A stretch of DNA of 46,166 bases from contig JAKEKT010000157.1 in NCBI GenBank assembly GCA_021495925.1, positions 1 to 46,166 of the forward strand. The letters are read 5' to 3'. The position numbers and the translations under genes were made by a program. Source of the stretch: Diplodia intermedia. Lineage: Eukaryota; Ascomycota; Dothideomycetes; Botryosphaeriales; Botryosphaeriaceae. Below the pieces are notes generated by a model. It did no database searches, had not been told where the DNA came from, and saw only the letters and a program-made list of their open reading frames with translations. Positions 42,506 through 46,166 of this stretch are shown here, piece after piece. The stretch's first letter is position 1; each line of letters begins with the position of its first letter.

Positions 42506-45500
42506 ATGGCCGCCGCCCTGCAGAACCAGCGCAACCTGATCTTCGCCTCCGTCTTCCCCTTCGCCGCCCAGTCCCACGGCTCCCACCACTCGTCCTCGGC
42601 CCATCCCACCCCGCTCTCCGCCGCCGTCGCACCGCCCGACACCACCTTCGCCGCGCCCATCCACCACTCGCGCAGCAGCCACCACCACCACCATGACCGA
42701 ACCGCCGCCCAAAACAACCCCAAACTCGTCCAGCGCAACGTCGCCTGGAACACGGCGACCCGCTTCCTAAAGCTCCCCGAATGGCACCCCCCGCCCTCCA
42801 GCATCAGCAGCGGCGACAACACCACCACCACCACCACCACCAGCCCGCGCAAACACCACCACCACCACCGCCTCAACGCCGACGTCGAAGAAGCCCTACG
42901 CTACCTCCTCATCGGCGACGGCCGCCCCGACAGCAACGACACCAACCCCAGCGGCGGCGGCGGCGGCGGCCTCTTCCCCGACCTGCTCGAGTGGTACACC
43001 AACGAGGCGCGCGAGCACTTCGTCGCTTACGTGCGGCCAGCGGCGCTGGCGGCGTGGCGCGGGCGCGTGCCGACGGCGCACGGCGCGCCGTGGACGGTGC
43101 TGGAGCGCACCGCCGCGACGCTGCGGGCCGCGCAGGCGTTTTACCTGTCGCATCTGGATGAGTGCGTGTTGCCCGTGGTGCGCGAGGTGGATGGTGGTGG
43201 GGAGGGCTGGTATTTTGCTGGCGGCGAGGGTGAGGGTGGTGGTGGTGTGTGTGTCGCGCGGGCGGATCGCGTGGCGAGGAAGTTTCGGAGGGATCTGCAT
43301 GCTATTGTTATGCATGCGTTGCCGCAGCAAAGGTTTGCGAAGACGCTGGCGTGGGTGCTGTTTGATGCTGGGTGCGCGCTGTTTGGGCTGGAGGGGGAGG
43401 GCGGGTGGGGTGGTGGTGGTGATGGTGATGGTGGGGAGGAGGAGGGCCGGGTGGTGAGGGAGAGGGTGGCGGCGCTGTTGAGGGAGCTGAGGGATGTGGG
43501 GTTGGGGGGCGATCAGGCGCAGAGGGCGGCGGCGCAGGCCATGGACTGCTTGATGGATGCGTTCATTGGGAGTCATCATATGAAGGTGGATTGGTACGGG
43601 AGGAAGCCTATGACAAGGGTTCTGCGGGAGTGGATCAAGGACGGCTATAGTCCTTTCATCAGGGAGATTCTGTCATGCTTGACGGGGGATGAGGAGATGT
43701 TTGAGGCCAACGAGGTTCAACAATGGACGAACATGGCAATTGGGAGGTTGGGGAGGGCAAGAGTGGAGAATCTCTTTGACTACATTGTCAATTGGGATCG
43801 GTCCCTGGGCGCTATCCTGGATTTGAAGGTAGGAGGTGCCCGCTGCGAATCCTTGAGGTCGTACCCGACTGACAGACACAGGAATACATTACGTCGCCGG
43901 CAGCAAGAAATCATCTCACGAATAGCTTCTTGCAGCAGGTTGCTCGCAGACTCCTTCATGCCGGCGCCACGACAACCCACATCCTCGATACTTACATCTA
44001 CGTCATCCGAGCCTTTATTGAGCTAGATCCGAAAGGGATCCTACTCGAGAAGGTGGCCAGACCCATTCGCCGTTACTTGAGAGACCGTGAGGATACGGCT
44101 CGCATCATCGTTTCCAGTTTGCTGGCGGACGTGGAAGACGAGTACGGCAATCGCGTCGAACTGAGCTCAGACATCAGTGCTGAGATTGCTGAGGAGATGC
44201 TCAACCCTGTCGCTGCAAATGTTCAGGATGAAGATCAGGAGCTGAACTGGGCAGATATGAATTGGATGCCTGATCCGGTCGATGCTTCTCCAGAGTACAG
44301 GAAAGCGAAGTCGGAGAACGTTTTGGCGTATCTCCTGAGCTTGTACGATCGGGAGGACTTTATCAACGAGTTGAAGAACATTCTTGGAGAGCATCTCCTC
44401 AAAAATGAGGACTCTGACTTTGAGAAGGAGGTCAGTAGTGACTTCCCCGTCTTCGCATGATTTGCTTGCTGACCAGTCTTCCAGATACGACTTCTTGAAC
44501 TATTCAAGTTACGCCTTGGAGACAGTAATCTCCAAGCTTGCGAGGTCATGCTCAAGGACGTGCTCGAGTCCAAACGGATGAACAAGCAAATTCACCAAAT
44601 CCTGGAACAGCAGTCAGACGTGTACCAAGAGATCCCCACAGAGCTCAACTCGCAGATTCTTTCGTCTTTCTTCTGGCCCTCGTTACGCGAGGACGATTTC
44701 CATCTCCCCGAACCCATCCAACAGCTCATGAAGGAATACGAAGCCGGCTTCGAAGGCATCAAGGACATGCGCAAACTCCACTGGCTCCCAGCCCTCGGCC
44801 GCGTCGCCGTGTCCCTCGACTTCGACGACCGGTCTCTCGAGCTCGAGGTCCTCCCCTGGCAAGCCGCAGTCATCTACGCTTTCCAAGACAACGACAACAA
44901 CCCGGACGCCGACGACGAAGACGAGACGCCCCTGACCGAAGAAGAAGAGCGCCAGCACCAACGTCGCGCCCGCCTCCGCGCCGTCGGCGCCCCCGACGTC
45001 GCCCCCACGCCGGAAAAGCCCAAGCGGAAGAAGCCGCCCGTGACCAGGACCGTCGAACAGCTCTCGGCCGCGCTCGAAATGGACGAGGCCCTCGTCCGCT
45101 CCGCCCTCACCTTCTGGGTCGGCCACCGCGTGCTCCTCGAGCAGCAGCCGCAGCAAGGCGGCAACGACGACGACACGTCCTTCGCCGTCATCGACTCGCT
45201 CGCGGAGCTCGACGCGGACGACTCGGCGGCGGCGGCGGCGGCGCTCGCGGCGGCCGAGGAGGCGCGCGAGCGCGCGGCCGAGGAGCAGGAGGCGGCGGGC
45301 AGCGGCGCGGTCAAGAGCGCCGACGACGTGCTCGTCGAGAACATGCAGACGTACCGCCAGTTTGTCGTGGGGATGCTGACGGCAAACGGCCGCATGGGGG
45401 CGGAGCGCGTCTGCGGCATGCTCAAGGTGGCGCTGATGGGCGGGTTCCCGTTCGGGGTCGAGGAGGTGGGCGTGCTGCTGGGGCGGATGGTGGAGGAGGG

Positions 45501-45543
45501 CGTGCTCGTGCAGGCGGGGGATGGGTTTGCGGTTAGGAAGTAG
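42506..45543 (+). CDS. APC2: Anaphase-promoting complex subunit 2 (cullin-like)
   Basis: Three exons, 42506-43828, 43882-44430 and 44485-45543 (976 aa). Apc2 is the cullin scaffold of the APC/C ubiquitin ligase and holds the RING subunit Apc11. The cullin homology region is seen from about 440 to 760: E-Y-I-T-S-P-A-A-R-N-H-L, Y-I-Y-V-I-R-A-F, R-P-I-R-R-Y-L-R-D-R-E-D-T, L-N-W-A-D-M-N-W-M-P-D-P, then C-E-V-M-L-K-D-V. A winged-helix APC2 domain fills the last 60-70 residues. The first 300 residues carry lineage-specific low-complexity inserts: His runs, Thr runs, Gly runs. Junctions keep frame and restore family sequence. The ATG at 42506 (GCCATGGCC) starts M-A-A-A-L-Q. Confidence 0.92.
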
Positions 45544-46153
45544 TTCGCCGTTTCTGCTTTTTTTCTTCTCCTTTTTTTCCCCTCTGATTACCGTTGGGGA
45601 GGCGGGTGGATGGTTTTCGCTGTATTATATATACTATGGCTGGTGAGAAGGCAGATAGATTCGCGTCGGCCACGAGGCAGTGAGGTGCTCTGAACGGTAC
45701 ATGGCCGTTTGGCTTCTAGATTGCACCTCGTTAGGAGGTGTTTACCACTGGCTAGACTTGAGAACATAGTCTTTCTGCTGTTGCATCTCCTCTACTTATT
45801 CGCTTATCCGGCTGTGAAAGTGTTTTTTTGGTCATTTCTTGACGAATCATAGAGTACCACTCGGACTTCCCGTTGCTCCGCGGTGTAGTGATGTAATAAG
45901 TATGTCTGGGTAGAAAACTGTAGGGTTCCAGATCACAGTGGGATTCGTCAGGGCATGGCTACGACGGCTAGTCGGCCTGGTAGCGGAAGCAGGTTCAGAA
46001 GATGGTAAGATGCATGTCATTTGAAGGGTTGAGTGGGGATAGCAACATATATACATCCTTTCCCAGTATACGCGGCCGACCTGACCGAACTCGATATCCC
46101 CTAACAATTTGAACACAACTCACACAATCTGTAGCGAGCATACGCCAACCCCA
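45544..46153. other. 3' flank of APC2 and gene-free right end
   Basis: About 600 bases with T-rich sequence right after the APC2 stop. A minus-strand frame (45847-46116) has no motif and is not called. Confidence 0.5.
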
Positions 46154-46166
46154 AGATCGGAAGAGC
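46154..46166. other. Illumina adapter prefix at the contig end (artefact)
   Basis: The last 13 bases are AGATCGGAAGAGC, the common start of Illumina TruSeq read-through adapters. Sitting exactly at the terminus, it is best explained as untrimmed adapter and not genomic sequence. Confidence 0.92.

Noticed and set aside
44538..45536. 332-aa plus-strand frame overlapping APC2 exon 3
   Set aside because: Arg/Pro/Ala/Gly-rich out-of-frame reading of APC2; no motif.
1..46153. Transposon, RIP-mutated or telomeric sequence
   Set aside because: No transposase, reverse transcriptase or terminal repeats were seen, composition is not AT-shifted in blocks, and the only telomere-like word is 13 bases long.
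1..46153. tRNA, rRNA or snoRNA genes
   Set aside because: No A-box/B-box pair or cloverleaf was found by eye. Small snoRNAs in introns cannot be ruled out; tRNAscan-SE and Infernal runs would decide.

Overview
This looks like one contig of nuclear DNA from a filamentous ascomycete (Pezizomycotina; possibly Dothideomycetes, low confidence). The evidence is short 46-75 nt spliceosomal introns with GTRNGT donors and CTRAC-like branch points, a Zn2Cys6 regulator, an RNA-dependent RNA polymerase of the RNAi type, and a mitochondrial ClpP, which budding yeast lacks. The right edge ends exactly in a 13-base Illumina adapter prefix, so the window reaches a true contig end. I see no phage, plasmid, CRISPR array, tRNA, rRNA or intact transposon.

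Left third (1-16 kb) is the more accessory part. It begins with a possible WD-repeat exon cut by the left edge. Next come two tandem F-box-like paralogues (821-2629 and 4377-6218) around about 1.3 kb of broken paralogue sequence with unusual 37-bp and 38-bp direct repeats. A Zn2Cys6 transcription factor (7136-9445) then converges on a four-exon type-B carboxylesterase (9592-11840, minus). A large C2H2/fungal_trans-type regulator (12865-15915, minus) closes the block.

Middle (16.7-28.8 kb): phosphatidylserine synthase and the H/ACA snoRNP protein GAR1 lie on the minus strand. GAR1 is head to head with cytosolic threonyl-tRNA synthetase, and the shared promoter carries two Gcn4/CpcA-type sites as an inverted pair. 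A six-exon predicted secreted protein of unknown family, a candidate 52-aa secreted peptide and a four-exon RNA-dependent RNA polymerase follow.

Right third (29-45.6 kb) holds housekeeping genes: a predicted mitochondrial protein, mitochondrial ClpP (with a 19-nt micro-exon and a GC-AG intron) head to head with SMC6, an F-box protein with an acidic tail, eIF1A head to head with the APC/C subunit APC2, and a gene-free right end. The three head-to-head pairs (GAR1/THS1, clpP/SMC6, eIF1A/APC2) suggest shared promoters.

Exon models were built by hand: every junction was required to keep frame and, where I know the family, to restore conserved residues. No search or transcript data were available, so family names rest on motifs I could read. 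I found no clearly new multi-gene system. The most novel-looking items are the intron-like 27/37-bp repeats, the orphan secreted proteins and the splicing oddities.
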